A DNA stretch of 64,000 nucleotides from the NCBI GenBank assembly GCA_943735955.1, contig OX030955.1, positions 1,174,734-1,238,733 of the forward strand, read 5' to 3'. The stretch's first letter is position 1, and each line of letters opens with the position of its first letter. A program made the translations under genes and the position numbers. Source of the DNA: Piscicola geometra. Taxonomy: Eukaryota; Annelida; Clitellata; Hirudinida; Piscicolidae. The notes under the pieces are model-generated. The model did no database searches and was not told the origin of the DNA. It saw nothing but the letters and a program-made list of their open reading frames with translations. This document shows, piece by piece, positions 1-33,900 of this stretch.

Positions 1-2044
1 CTTTCAAATATAATGACTTCAGTCGGTAGAGATACGAAAAATTGTTTGGGAAAAATTCTATTTTGTTAGTTGATAGATTTAGCTTTGTGAGAGAAGCAAA
101 AACATCTATGTTATCTTGTGGAAAAGTCTTGAGCGAGTTTTGGGAAAGGTTCAACTCTTGGAGCTGGTAGAGGTTTTTGAAGTTTTGTGGCAGTTCTTTT
201 ATTTGGTTAATCGACAAATCGAGTTTTTTAAGTTGGCTAAGTTTCAAAATTGCTGTACTCAAAGATTTCAGCTTGTTCCCACTAAGATTCAAAAACTCTA
301 AGTTAGGGTTTCTAAGGTTATCTACAATAGATAGTTGATTATTCGAGATATCCAGAGAACTCAGTTTTTTCAAACACTCAATCTCATCAGGGATTTTTGT
401 AAGTTTGTTTGCCGACATGTTGACTTCTTTGAGCTCCTTTAGGTGTGGCAAACTTTCAGGAAACGTAAGAAGGTCCATGCAAGACAGATCGATTTTTGTG
501 AGTATAGGCGGGCAGCTGGATACGTGCTTGTAAAGCATCAGCTCAAGAGAAATCTCCGAAATAGAACTTTTTGAACACCGAAAGACTTCGATAGTATGTG
601 GGATCACTAACTCTTGAATGGGGTTGTGGCTGATTGAAAGGTTCGTTAAGTTTGTCATGTGCTTGAATGAGTTAGGGAGGGTCTTGATGGAGTTCTGATC
701 GAAGCGGAACACTTTGACGCTTTTCAAATTTCTCAAATCAATCGAAAAACTTTCAAATTTGTTACAAGACACGTCGATTTCTTGCAAGAGCTGGAAGTAT
801 CCCAGATCTACTGGCAGGCAGCTCAAGAGGTTTTGGTCCACAGTCAGCTTTTTGAGCCTCAAAAGCTTGGAGACGCTCTGAGGCAGACTCGTGAGGAGGT
901 TCTTCGACAGCTGCAACGTCTCCAGTCTGAGCATCTGCTCAATGCAGTCGGGAAGCTTTTCGATTCTATTGTCACACAGGTCGAGTGTCTGGCAGTGATG
1001 CAGATTTGCTACTTCACTGACGTCTTTCAAGTTGTTCGATGACAAGTCCAAGTGCTCGATACTTTTCAAGCCACCGAAACCGTCAGGCAGACTTTGCAGA
1101 TTGTTGTGTTTAAGACTGAGCACCTTCAAGGCAAAGAGGCTTGCAAGGGAAGGTGGCAGGTGAAGCAGGAGGTTGTCACTGAGATTCAGATGCACCAGAG
1201 AATGCTGCATGCCTGCGAAGACGTCAGGAAGGTTGTTCAGTTGGTTACCTTGAAGACTGATACTTCTCAAGCAAGTGAGACTAGCGACCTCATGAGGCAG
1301 AAAGCTGATGCGGTTGAAGGAGATGTCCAAGGAGGTCAGCTTCGAAAGACGTTCAATTCCTTGCGGGAAGGATTCGATGGCGTTGTGTGAGACGTCCAGC
1401 TGTCGTGTAGTGGCCTGGGTTGTTGGAATGGCGGGCAGTTTGCGGAGGTTGTTGTGAGCCAGGTTGAGGTGGAGGGATGGCTTGTAGATTGAGGACTTCA
1501 AGCGTTCAATTGAGTTTTTTGACGCGTCCAGGTTACGAAGGTTCTTGGCCATTTTCACGGACTCAGAGAGAGTCACCAGGCTGTTTCGAGCCACCTTGAG
1601 CTGATGCAGGCTTTTGGAAGTGTACAATGAGGTTGGAAGCTTTCCTAAGGAGTTGGCTGAGAAGTCAACCTCGCTAAGGTTTTCAAGCTTCGAAAGAGCA
1701 CCTGGCACCCTCTTCATCTTGTTGTTTCTCAAGTTTATAGTCGATAGTTTTCGAAATTTCGATATTTTCCTTGACAGAAATTTGATCTGGTTGTTGGGAG
1801 CCTTGAGCACTGTTGCCAGTCTTTTCAGCTCTTCGTTAGAGTAGATCTCTTCTGGCAGCTTGGTGATTGAAGTGCTTTCTAGGTCGATGAGGGCCTGGCC
1901 TGCGGTCACAGTGATGTGTCGTTGGATGTGGCATGGTAGATTCTTGATCTGACTGCCTTCCGCTGTTGAAGGAGAAGGTCGTTGCGCCACGAAGTCCTTT
2001 CCCTTCATCGATACAAACTTTGGGTTCAAACTTCTTGTGCTCAT
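1..2044 (-). CDS. Leucine-rich repeat protein, 5' part, continues beyond left edge
   Basis: One uninterrupted minus-strand frame runs from an ATG at 2044 to the window edge (681 codons, no stop, no intron). The context is AAAATGA with A at -3, and an in-frame stop lies about 75 nt upstream with no earlier ATG. The first ~60 residues are basic and polar (start MSTRSLNPKF). After that come continuous 23-residue leucine-rich repeats of the intracellular type (LxxLxLxxNxLxxLPxxI), for example LKVLSLKHNNLQSLP and LKKLDLSINQIKELP. Repeats of this class form a curved scaffold for protein binding, as in SHOC2/SUR-8 and LRRD1. No signal peptide or membrane segment is visible in the N-terminus. The C-terminal domain that would name the protein lies outside the window. 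The lack of introns in 2 kb contrasts with every neighbour and could reflect a large exon or a retrocopy origin. LRR class is sure;  orthology is not. Confidence 0.85.
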   Translation of the reverse strand, partial: MSTRSLNPKFVSMKGKDFVAQRPSPSTAEGSQIKNLPCHIQRHITVTAGQALIDLESTSITKLPEEIYSNEELKRLATVLKAPNNQIKFLSRKISKFRKLSTINLRNNKMKRVPGALSKLENLSEVDFSANSLGKLPTSLYTSKSLHQLKVARNSLVTLSESVKMAKNLRNLDASKNSIERLKSSIYKPSLHLNLAHNNLRKLPAIPTTQATTRQLDVSHNAIESFPQGIERLSKLTSLDISFNRISFLPHEVASLTCLRSISLQGNQLNNLPDVFAGMQHSLVHLNLSDNLLLHLPPSLASLFALKVLSLKHNNLQSLPDGFGGLKSIEHLDLSSNNLKDVSEVANLHHCQTLDLCDNRIEKLPDCIEQMLRLETLQLSKNLLTSLPQSVSKLLRLKKLTVDQNLLSCLPVDLGYFQLLQEIDVSCNKFESFSIDLRNLKSVKVFRFDQNSIKTLPNSFKHMTNLTNLSISHNPIQELVIPHTIEVFRCSKSSISEISLELMLYKHVSSCPPILTKIDLSCMDLLTFPESLPHLKELKEVNMSANKLTKIPDEIECLKKLSSLDISNNQLSIVDNLRNPNLEFLNLSGNKLKSLSTAILKLSQLKKLDLSINQIKELPQNFKNLYQLQELNLSQNSLKTFPQDNIDVFASLTKLNLSTNKIEFFPNNFSYLYRLKSLYLK

Positions 2045-3389
2045 TTTGAAACAACAGCAAAATTGCTTTCTCACTTGACTTGGTGTAATAAATTTTCGTA
2101 GTGCTCCTCGATAGTTTTATATATCAATAAAAAAACTAATAGCATACTAGTTTCAAGTATAGAGGCAATTGATACTAGTTCGTGCAGTAGTTAATGGCAA
2201 CGCTGAATATTAATCCCTTCTAATTAATCACATATTTTTAGTGATTTTTTGTTTGCTCTAAAAAAGAACTTCCAACTATGAGTTGATTTCAAAAGAATAT
2301 CTCTTGAGAGCACTTTCTAACATCACACCCATTTGCTATTCTTTAAGCTAAAGTGTGAAATTCGGCGTCCAATATGGAATCAAGCACTGACAGGAACTCA
2401 AAGACAAATAAGCGTGATCTTGAATTATCGGTGTTGTGTTTGTAGGGCTTCAAAGCATATTTTAATACAAACATTTTCAAACTCCTGTTTTGATGTGAAT
2501 ATAATCATCAAACATGGAGTAAAACAATGTTTTCATAGTAAAACATTGTGGGTATGTGTAGGATCGTCCATGCTGGTTAGGACCCCCAAGATTTGCAGCA
2601 GATCACCGCTTCTGCTTCAGAGTCCCTTTAGGTATAATTCTGCTTTGGTGGAACGTACATCGTTCAACTCAAACATCGAAACAACTTTGAAAAAATCCAA
2701 AGTAACAAACAGTGGAATAAAAGTTTAGAAAGCTGAAACTGAAATGGGAGCAAATAGTGGAGGAAATAGAGGTAGAAATAGTGGATCGAGCAAGAATACT
2801 TGCATGACGATCCTTTTCCGACCACCCACCGATAAATACTTTCCTCTTGTCTGACGTGTCCGCCTTCACGCCCACCCCTGGATCCTCTTTACAAATGGTA
2901 CAATAGCACTTGAAGTTGATGTTGGTGGTGCTCTTTTAGATCGAACACTTTTAAATGGCTGTCGTGATTCCATCATCGACATCATCAGCAAGAATTTGTA
3001 TTGATAATTTTACCATAATCCCCTTTATCTTGATTAGAAAAAAATGTTTAATAATTCAAATAGCAATTTAAAGACTAGCAAAAAAAAACTAAAACTTAAA
3101 CTGACTCATTAGCATCAGTTCTGGATGCCAGAAAAGAACGCTGACTAAGATGCACCACAACCACTAGTCGTCAGTAGGGCTGCTCCACAGAGCTGCACTT
3201 GAAGGAAGAAAATGCGTTTAAAAGGCGCAACTCATTTGTTGAATAAAAATGTAAAAAAATTTCATTTAAAATTTATTTGTTTTCACTACATATAAAAATA
3301 GTTTATCAAAACTGGCATTTAACTATTTACTTATTATCGATTTTACTTTTAGTCGAGCTCTAATTTTAATAGTTTGAATATTAAAAAGA
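2045..3389. other. Intergenic region between divergent LRR gene and LIN52
   Basis: 1.35 kb of moderately AT-rich DNA separates two head-to-head start codons, so both 5' regulatory regions should lie here. Open frames at 2333-2728 (+) and 2669-2875 (-) show no recognisable domain and poor coding character. No tandem repeat or RNA gene was seen. Confidence 0.5.
2115..2123 (-). promoter_or_regulatory. Probable TATA box of the LRR gene
   Basis: TATATAAAA on the minus strand lies about 71 nt upstream of the LRR start codon. That spacing would put a transcription start near 2085-2095 and give a short 5' leader. Motif and spacing are seen; function is inferred. Confidence 0.4.
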
Positions 3390-4663
3390 ATGGCTAACAT
3401 TGCGGATTCAAATGGTAATTAATTGAGTTATTATCATTTAGATCCGATTCGCATGTATGAGATCACTCAGTATTTTAATTACAAAAAAGATGTAAAGAAT
3501 TTAAATTTTAAAACTATCAAATGACACTGAAGTGGATATTATTTTAAATTAAAAAAATGGATTTCACTTAGAAAACCTATTTGAAATCCACTTTTTAAAA
3601 GGGTATTTTTAGCATAGCAACTTTCACAGATCTGGACAGTTCGTTGATCAGCTTTGAGAGGCTTGATAGAGCTTCACCAGAAATCTGGCCTGAAAGTAAC
3701 TTCCAATGATTTTTTATGAAACATTAACAAATCTTTATTAGGCATTCACAAAACTATTAAAAGTAATTAATACAATTCATCTTACAAATCACTTTTCAAT
3801 CAGTACCAGGTGGCTCAGATTATGGAGAACTAAATGTTGGACTTAGATTTTAATTCAAACCAGTTTCCATTGGCATTCAAATTCATAATTATAACTTTAT
3901 AAATATAATATCTCCATAATGAATTTATTAAATACAAATTATCTACAATTGCTAATTATATTCATTATTTAATTAAATGTAATTTAATTTGATAAATATA
4001 AAATTTTAATAAATGCATGGAATACAGGCTTCTCAATGCAACCCTCCCAAGTGGCTGGAGGAGGTGGAGAGGGTGGATCATGACATGCTGCAGGGTCAGT
4101 GCTTTCACTATCTTTTTGCATTTAAAGTTATACTCATAAAAACTAATTTATGTTTATAAAGTTGTTATTTGTAATTGGTAGTCGGATAAAATCATACTTG
4201 AAATTTAATAAATGGTTTGGACTGTGGGTTGGGTTAGGGTAAGGGTTAGTCAAAGAATACTTTTGTGTGTGAAATAATTATGATTTCCCCAACATTCTTC
4301 TAATACTTCAATATTGTTAAATAAAATACCATTAACAATGTACTCCTTGGTTAAATGCTATTGAAAACAGAGTTTGGCAGTTTGACTCCTTCTCAGTTGA
4401 TTGAGAAGGTGAAGGGCTTGCAACAGATGGCCTTCCAGTTGGGTCTCGATGAGGGTTAGAGGGGGGGGGCGAGAGAAATGAGGATGATGATGATGACAAT
4501 GATGACGACGATGATAATTATGATAATTATGTGGCAAAACATGAATTTTATATTGATTATTTCTGATGGTTTGTGATTTGGAGAGTATTTTATTTCAGCA
4601 CATGAAATGGTCAGAGGCAAGTTTCTGAGCATCTTGTCGAGGCCCCAAAGGAAGCACATATAG
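3390..4663 (+). CDS. LIN52: LIN52, MuvB/DREAM complex subunit
   Basis: Six exons join in phase to a 112-residue protein (vertebrate LIN52 is about 116): 3390-3414, 3630-3695, 3804-3835, 4028-4094, 4371-4454, 4599-4663. The start is MANIADSN. Exon 2 encodes LISFERLDRASPEIWPE and exon 4 NPPKWLEEVERVDHDML. Exons 5-6 encode FGSLTPSQLIEKVKGLQQ, MAFQLGLDE and MVRGKFLSIL, all close to the vertebrate protein. LIN52 bridges the MuvB core to p107/p130 or B-Myb and so switches cell-cycle genes between repression and activation in the nucleus. The suboptimal pocket-binding motif LxSxE (L14-E18) and the SP site matching the DYRK1A-phosphorylated serine of human LIN52 (S24 here, S28 in human) are both kept. 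Only the exon-3 donor (AAT|GTTGGA) is weak. Every exon is too short to show up as a long ORF. Confidence 0.93.
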
Positions 4664-5295
4664 ACGCCTCATTGTTGCTCGATTGACTCATCATCTTGGG
4701 GAGCTAATGGTCTACTCTAACTGTAAATTATGGTCTATAAGAATACCACTCCGCCCATAGACCATAGCCCATCGTTTCAGCATTGCACCCTTTCTATTCT
4801 TTTATGCAGTTATTAAACTTTCGATTGTATCTACTCGATCTTATTTCCGTGATTAAAAAAATAATTCTTATAAAAAGTTTTTTATCTTTTTCCATTATAT
4901 ATTTTGACGAACGAAAGTACCATCTTATTTTGCTGAATCCTCCATTCGACCAAAGTCGTGTGTGCATTTTGCACGCCTCTGATATTTCAACGCGGCTATC
5001 GAGTCATGGTCGTTTAAAAATAAAAATCTTTATTTTTAAAGGGAAAAATATTTTGTTATGCATTGAAGTTGCCACAAATCGAGTCATCTCATACCGAGAC
5101 GATTTTAATCATGAAATATTAATGCAAATTAAACCTATATTTTGAAACAATTTTGTTAAATATGAATAAATAAAAAATCATTAAAAAAGATTGTTTAAAA
5201 TTCGAAATATAATTAAAAAGAAAAATGATTTAAAATTAATTTTTTTATATCAAATCGTTTAAATTTACAATAATTAACAAAATTAAATTAAAAAA
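4664..5295. other. Intergenic, downstream of LIN52
   Basis: AT-rich spacer that should contain the LIN52 3' UTR. An open frame at 4783-5145 (+) is rich in I, L and F, as expected of AT-rich DNA, and resembles no family I know. No RNA gene or mobile element was recognised. Confidence 0.4.
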
Positions 5296-5919
5296 TTATA
5301 AAAAATGATTTTCTCTTAAAAATAAATAAAAAAACATATAAGGGTTGTCGCATTGTGAGGATGACATTATCATGATATTTTCCGATGTTGGGGTACTTAT
5401 AAACTCTATTCCCGCATCTTTGTCTGTTGCCCTTTTTTCTGCTATTGACGGTGTATTTTCCGAATTCTTTTTTTTCTTTTCCGAATTCTTTTTTTCTTTT
5501 TCCGAATTATTTTTTTCTTTTTCCGAATTCTTTTTTTCTTTTTCCGAATTCTTTTTTTCTTTTTCCGAATTCTTTTTTTCTTTTTCCGAACTTTTTTTGT
5601 CTTTTTCCGAATTCTTTTTTCCTTTTTCCGAATTTTTTTTATCCTTTTCTAAATTATTTTTATCCTTTTCCGAATTCTTTTTATCCTTTTCCGAATTCTT
5701 TTTTCCTTTTTCCGAATTCTTTTTTTCATTTTCCGAATTCTTTTTTTCATTTCCCGAATTCTTTTTTTCTTCTTCTGAATTTTTTTTATCTTCTTCAGAA
5801 CTCATTATATTTTTTTCCACCACCATCTTCAACCCTTTTTTCTGACTTGCACCTCCTTCAGACTCCTTCTTTTTTCTCCTAAACCTATTGAATATATTTC
5901 CTAGAATCTTAAAACCCAT
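5296..5919 (-). CDS. Doubtful lysine/serine/glutamate repeat ORF (207 codons)
   Basis: The frame begins MGFKILGNIFNRFRRKKKES and then enters a 21-bp tandem repeat (about 17 units, roughly 5455-5810) encoding the heptad KKNSEKE with variants (D, N, G substitutions). It ends in a short unique tail. Because 21 is a multiple of three, the heptad stays in register over the whole array. Substitutions between copies are mostly K/E/D/N exchanges. A charged, probably disordered or helical product is possible. Against a real gene: AT-rich surroundings, no recognised domain, no splice or promoter evidence, and pure repeats easily give open frames (two plus-strand frames are also open). Not identified. 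Confidence 0.3.
   Translation of the reverse strand: MGFKILGNIFNRFRRKKKESEGGASQKKGLKMVVEKNIMSSEEDKKNSEEEKKNSGNEKKNSENEKKNSEKGKKNSEKDKKNSEKDKNNLEKDKKNSEKGKKNSEKDKKSSEKEKKNSEKEKKNSEKEKKNSEKEKNNSEKEKKNSEKKKKNSENTPSIAEKRATDKDAGIEFISTPTSENIMIMSSSQCDNPYMFFYLFLRENHFL
5455..5810. repeat. 21-bp minisatellite
   Basis: Unit TTCTTTTTTTCTTTTTCCGAA, about 17 copies with point variants, lying wholly inside the lysine-rich open frame. Confidence 0.85.
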
Positions 5920-7275
5920 AAATTTCTACAAATATAGTTGTTTTTAAAATGTGTAAAAGCGTTGATTGGGAAAATATCGAATAAGTTTGAATCAGTTTCG
6001 AGAAAACGTCTAAATAGAAATAAACGTTGTATAAAAGAATCTATAAAACATTAACATTTAAATATTAAGAATGTTAAAAGTAAAAAATATTTTTTATAAT
6101 GACATATTTTATCAAAGCGAATGCGTCAGTGGCAACGGAGGGGAGCTGCAGTGTTGGAATGTCTTTGTCGTCTGCTGTAGACTGCGCTCATTTTCGAGCG
6201 AGCATTTTGGGACCTTACTTAGGCATTCTTCCAGCTGTTTCAAGTGCTCTAGCTCAATGATTCAAGTGGATTGCGCAGCTAAACCAATTTATAGGTCTCG
6301 TGCATCTCCGATTTCAACCATGACACAAACTTTTTGTTGATTTGTCTGCCTGCAGGTTCTCTGGCTACTTTATACTTGTCTGAGATGAAGAGTCGTCTTG
6401 AAACTTCCATTAAGATTTGACAAGCCACATTAAACACATCGCAAGTGATTGTGGGAAGCGGCATGTGGACTTTATCAGGCGTCCCATGCACTTTTGATGG
6501 CAACACACTTCGCAAGAGCCTCACTGCACTCATGGTGACGTCCATTGACCTGCTTTGTAGCATACGGCATTAACCAGTGGAATAGTTAGGGCCATTATTA
6601 TAATTGGTAAGAAGGGTAAAATATGAGGTTTTGACACATTTTTATATGGTCACAATCATGTTTTGCTATGGTGTAAAAGCGTTTATCAAGTCCTGTATGG
6701 AAAAAACTTTGTTTAAACTTTATATATCCTAAAAAAATTTATTAGTTAATATTTCTTCCCCTTAAATCTATAATTGATTACTCTAAAATTTAATTATAAT
6801 TTTTTAAAGATGAATATGTCCAAAGAAGATCTATTAAGCCGCTCTTTTATTCAGGCACCTATGGTCAAGTTTTTGTCTGATTTGAAATACGTTTAGCCTC
6901 TGCATCGAATCTCTTCCTGAATAACAAGTTTGATTCCAAAAAGTCAAAATGCCACTGAAGGTAAGTGACACTGATGATGAATTAAGTCAAATGCTTGGAG
7001 ATTGCAAGGCACTACTCGAGTTAAAAATAAATAATAAAATCAATAGTAATCCAAGTTAACTATTTCTATCGAATCATGAAAGCATTTTTGAACAAGGGAA
7101 AAAATAAACGGTGATTTTTACACGAATAAGTCGAATGGATAAATAGATTAATACTTGCTGAATTAATGCTCGATTAGGGTGGAATAAATGAAATATTTTT
7201 ACATGATTATTTTACAAAATAAATTATTTGGATTCACGAAAATCTCCAATACAGCACCAAGCACCAGAATCATCA
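5920..7275. other. Intergenic, between LIN52 side and ALDH6A1 3' end
   Basis: Apart from the possible coding remnant at 6090-6563, I see only AT-rich unique sequence. The ALDH6A1 3' UTR should occupy the right end. Confidence 0.4.
6090..6563 (-). pseudogene. Possible degenerate coding fragment, unidentified
   Basis: A minus-strand frame at 6563-6279 has normal amino-acid composition (for example ITCDVFNVACQILMEVSRRL and FVSWLKSEMHETYKL) and stops at 6279. Just downstream another frame reads ELEHLKQLEECLSKVPK before its own stop. Two coding-like blocks in different frames without clear splice sites suggest a frameshifted gene remnant or retrocopy. I do not recognise the family. It could also be chance in AT-moderate DNA. 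Confidence 0.2.
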
Positions 7276-14503
<7,228 letters not shown>

Positions 14504-14945
14504 TTTAAGATTGTAGATTGTAAATGTCTACTTTCTCAAGTGGACTTTTATTAACAAAGCGCATACTGTGTTTTTAACCAAGCAAAACAAAGTTGAAATA
14601 AGTTTAACTAATAAATAAAATAACTATTTAATATTACTTTAGATAAATAATATTTCTTTGATGGATGTAAAAGAAACGTTATGCAGAACTTGTTGCTTTC
14701 TAAAAATGAAAAATCCAAAAAGTGAGGCTTTATTAAAAATAATCAAACTCCATTCTGAATATGCCACAATTAAAGGTGGAAAAATCTTCAAAAGAAAATA
14801 AAAAATAGATCAAACCGCGTTCAGAACATTTAAATATGACACCTAGATGGGAACTATTCTGGAACATGGAACAGCACAGCATTACGAATAAAAATCATTT
14901 CAATTACTGAGACTATTGAAAGAAATCGATATTTCATAAATATTT
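14504..14945. other. Intergenic, ALDH6A1 5' to ATP13A1 3'
   Basis: 443 bp of AT-rich DNA between two tandem minus-strand genes. It should hold the ALDH6A1 promoter and the ATP13A1 3' UTR. No clear TATA box or repeat was seen. Confidence 0.5.
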
Positions 14946-30577
<15,632 letters not shown>

Positions 30578-30953
30578 TTTAGGCAAGTTAATTTGGAAGA
30601 CCTCAGATCAGAAAGAATTTTTAATCCTAAAGATTGTGTGCCATACGAAACGAGTCAAATATGAAAAACCAACCGGTTGTCAGCTCAATAATACATATTT
30701 ACATATAGACATACTTAAATAATTAATTAATCCATTACAATGAAATTATGTTTACTATATTTTATTATTTGTTAAAGCTATTAATATTGTATTACAAAGA
30801 AATTGAGTTCTTTGGTTATAACGATATTAAAATATCTAACTTAAATTTTAAAAGTTAATTGATTTCAGTTTATTAGCAATAACTCAATTATAGTATAATT
30901 ATTATACGGTAAAAATTAAATCTCATTTAAAAATTCATAAGTTTCATTATTAA
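30578..30953. promoter_or_regulatory. Probable bidirectional promoter of ATP13A1 and TRMT44
   Basis: Only 376 bp separate the two start codons, which face away from each other. The sequence is AT-rich without a clear TATA box or CpG island. Part of the left side may be 5' UTR of ATP13A1. Confidence 0.5.
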
Positions 30954-33900
30954 ATGGAATTTGTAAAAAAAGAAGGGGTGAGTATATTGAAGTCAAGTTC
31001 TTTAGACCAGGCGTTGTTAGTGTGGGTAAAAAAGCCACATGTGGTGGACAGGAGATTGTGTGGCGCTTCAATTTTGGCAGAAATAAAGGTGTTTGAAGAA
31101 GAAACAAGAAAAATCATGCTTAAAGATTCTAACTCTCAAAATTGTGAAACAACTTTCCTGGAAAAATTAAAACAAGAAGTGATAAACAAATTGAAGCATA
31201 ATACTACATTAAGGGACCAACTGAGTGTGGAGTTGATGGGCGAAATGAGCTTGAAGCTTGATAGAGGCATAGAATACATGGTGCAAAACCAATTGCTTGA
31301 AACTGCATGGTTGTTTGTGAGAAGGCTTGTTCCCAAAGGGAATTGTTGGTTTTCCTATGAAATAATTCTGAAAAGTAAGTATTACAAAAATCATTGAATT
31401 TATTATTGAAATTAGTTTAATAGTCTCATAAAAAATATAAAATGTTCTCTTTGTTACAGCTTCCATTCTCACAATGTTCCTACCCTTCAATTCCGCCAAT
31501 GACTATCTTTTCTTGTTCAATCCAACAGACAAAGTGTAAGTCATAATTTTTAAAATGTTAAATTATTTAAATTAAACTTTTATTTTTAAACTATAAAAAT
31601 TCTGTAAATGACAGACTCACCTTATATTGCAACAAAGAATATAAAGATGGAAGGAATGAAACTGTGTGTTTAAATGAAGAGAGTGAACATCGAGTTGCCA
31701 TGAAGCATAAGCTAATCAGTGATGTAACAACTAAAAGTAAAATAATTAAAAGTATTGAAGCAGATGGTATAATTAATCAACCTACTAATAATAATACTAC
31801 AACAGTTACTACTTTTGATGCTACAACTACTACTACTACTAATAATAATAATAATACTAATAATAAGAATAATAAAAGCACAAAATCTAATTCTATAAAT
31901 CTTGATGATGAAAACTTGAGCAACAACCACATCTTTTCCACCACAACAACCACAACAACAACATCACCACACGTGCACTGGCTCAGCAACAAACTCCTCA
32001 ACAAGCTGCAACAATGGTGTTGCCACGACAACATCCGAAGCGCCCAGAAGTCGCTGTTGCTGGTCGACATGTTGTTGTACCAGCAACAACTGCAACGACT
32101 CAAGCGACTGCACGCCAAGTACCTCATCGACGTTACTATGCTTTGTTGCTCTGCGTGTTGTTGTTGTTGAAGTATTCATTCATTTATTGATCAATTCACC
32201 TATCCATTCAGCATTCATCGTCAACATGCATTCATCATCCACACATGCATTCATGCACAGAACTGGCCTGAATGCACGGATGCACAGAAGTTTGTGCATG
32301 AGGATATTGCCATTGCTGCTTATCTCTTGGTTATTTTTGTTATTGTCACTATTTATTGTGTAATTATTTTGTCCGTAATATTATTCTATTTTTGTTTTAA
32401 TTAATCATCCCATTAGTCATATTAATAACAATTACATTATTATTATTATTTTATTTATAATAGTATTCTTGTTCCTTCTATTTTTCAAACTTCTTTCGTT
32501 CATTCAGACATACTGGGCGAGTGAGACTAACGTCAACAATAACAACAACAACAACAATAAAAACAACAACAACAAAAACAAAAATAACGTCAAGAGATTT
32601 GTCGACGTGGGCTGTGGCAATGGCTTGCTGGTGTATCTGCTGAACAGTGAGGGGGTCAGTTGTTATTGTTGTTTTCACCAGACAGACAATGCAACATTCG
32701 AAGCCGTATTAACAGCTACAACAACCATCAATCTATTTAACGAAAACACCATCACTGCACGACAACCACACACACACACAAACATACACAGACACACACA
32801 CAAACACACACACACACAAACACACACACACAGACACACACACACAAACAGACACACACACAAACAAACACACACACACAAGCACCATCACCACAGCACA
32901 CACGCACACAAACACACACACACACACACAAGCACACACACAAACACACACACACACAAGCACAAGGGCTACGGCGTCGACGTCAGGGCTCGCAGAGTGT
33001 GGCGACTGCTGCAGCCACCAGCAGACCTGCGTCTTCTGACGGTCAACCCTTCAGAGTGCCTGGACCCCTTCCCAGAGGCTGATTGGCTGATCGGTAACCA
33101 TAGTGATGAGCTCACTCCCTGGATACCTGTCATGGCTGCCAGGTGATTTTTGGGTTGCTTTGTTATCATCATCATCATCATCATCATCATAATCAATTAC
33201 CATTGACATGACTATGGAGGTCTCGTAAATTGATGATTATTCAATTATTAGATTGATCTCATCAGCATTCATGCATACGTAATGAGGTACTTGTGCGCCA
33301 ATCAGGTCTGAGGGCTGCAAGATCTTCCTGCTGCCTTGTTGTCCTTTCGACTTCTATGGAAAGTTCCTCAACTCCCCTAGCACCTTTCCATATGAAGGGG
33401 AGGGTGGTGATGATGATGATATTGGTGGTGCTGATGATCATGATGATGATAAAGGTATTGATGATGATAATGATTATAATAAAATTGGTGGTAATGATAA
33501 TGATCAAAATGAAGTTGGTATGAGAAGTGGAGGAGAAGGATGTATTTGTAGTGAAGAAGAAGATAGGTGTGAGGAGGATGAAGATGATGATGATGGTGAG
33601 GATGATGATGATGGTGAAGTTGATGATGGTGGTGATGATGAAGATGATGATGATGGTGAGGATGATGATGGTGGTGATGATGATGAGGAGAATAAGCTGA
33701 GGGACGAGAATGATAGAATCAACGAAGGGGCCACCACTACTGAAAATATGAGGAAGAATTTTAAAGAGATTAATTATAAAAAGGTGAATAACAAGACTAA
33801 TGTTGATGGTGGTGGTGGTGGTGGTGTTGGTGGTGGTGGGGGTGTTGGTGGTGGTGGTAGTGGTGGTGGTGGTGGTGGTGCTGGTGGTGGTGTTGGTGGT

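Noticed and set aside
782..1390. Plus-strand open frames of 86 and 112 codons
   Set aside because: They are shadows of the minus-strand LRR frame, which has clear repeat structure.
2333..2875. Open frames between the LRR gene and LIN52
   Set aside because: No recognisable motif; the two frames overlap on opposite strands and neither has coding character.
4783..5145. 120-codon plus-strand frame after LIN52
   Set aside because: Composition typical of AT-rich non-coding DNA, no domain, no splice or promoter context.
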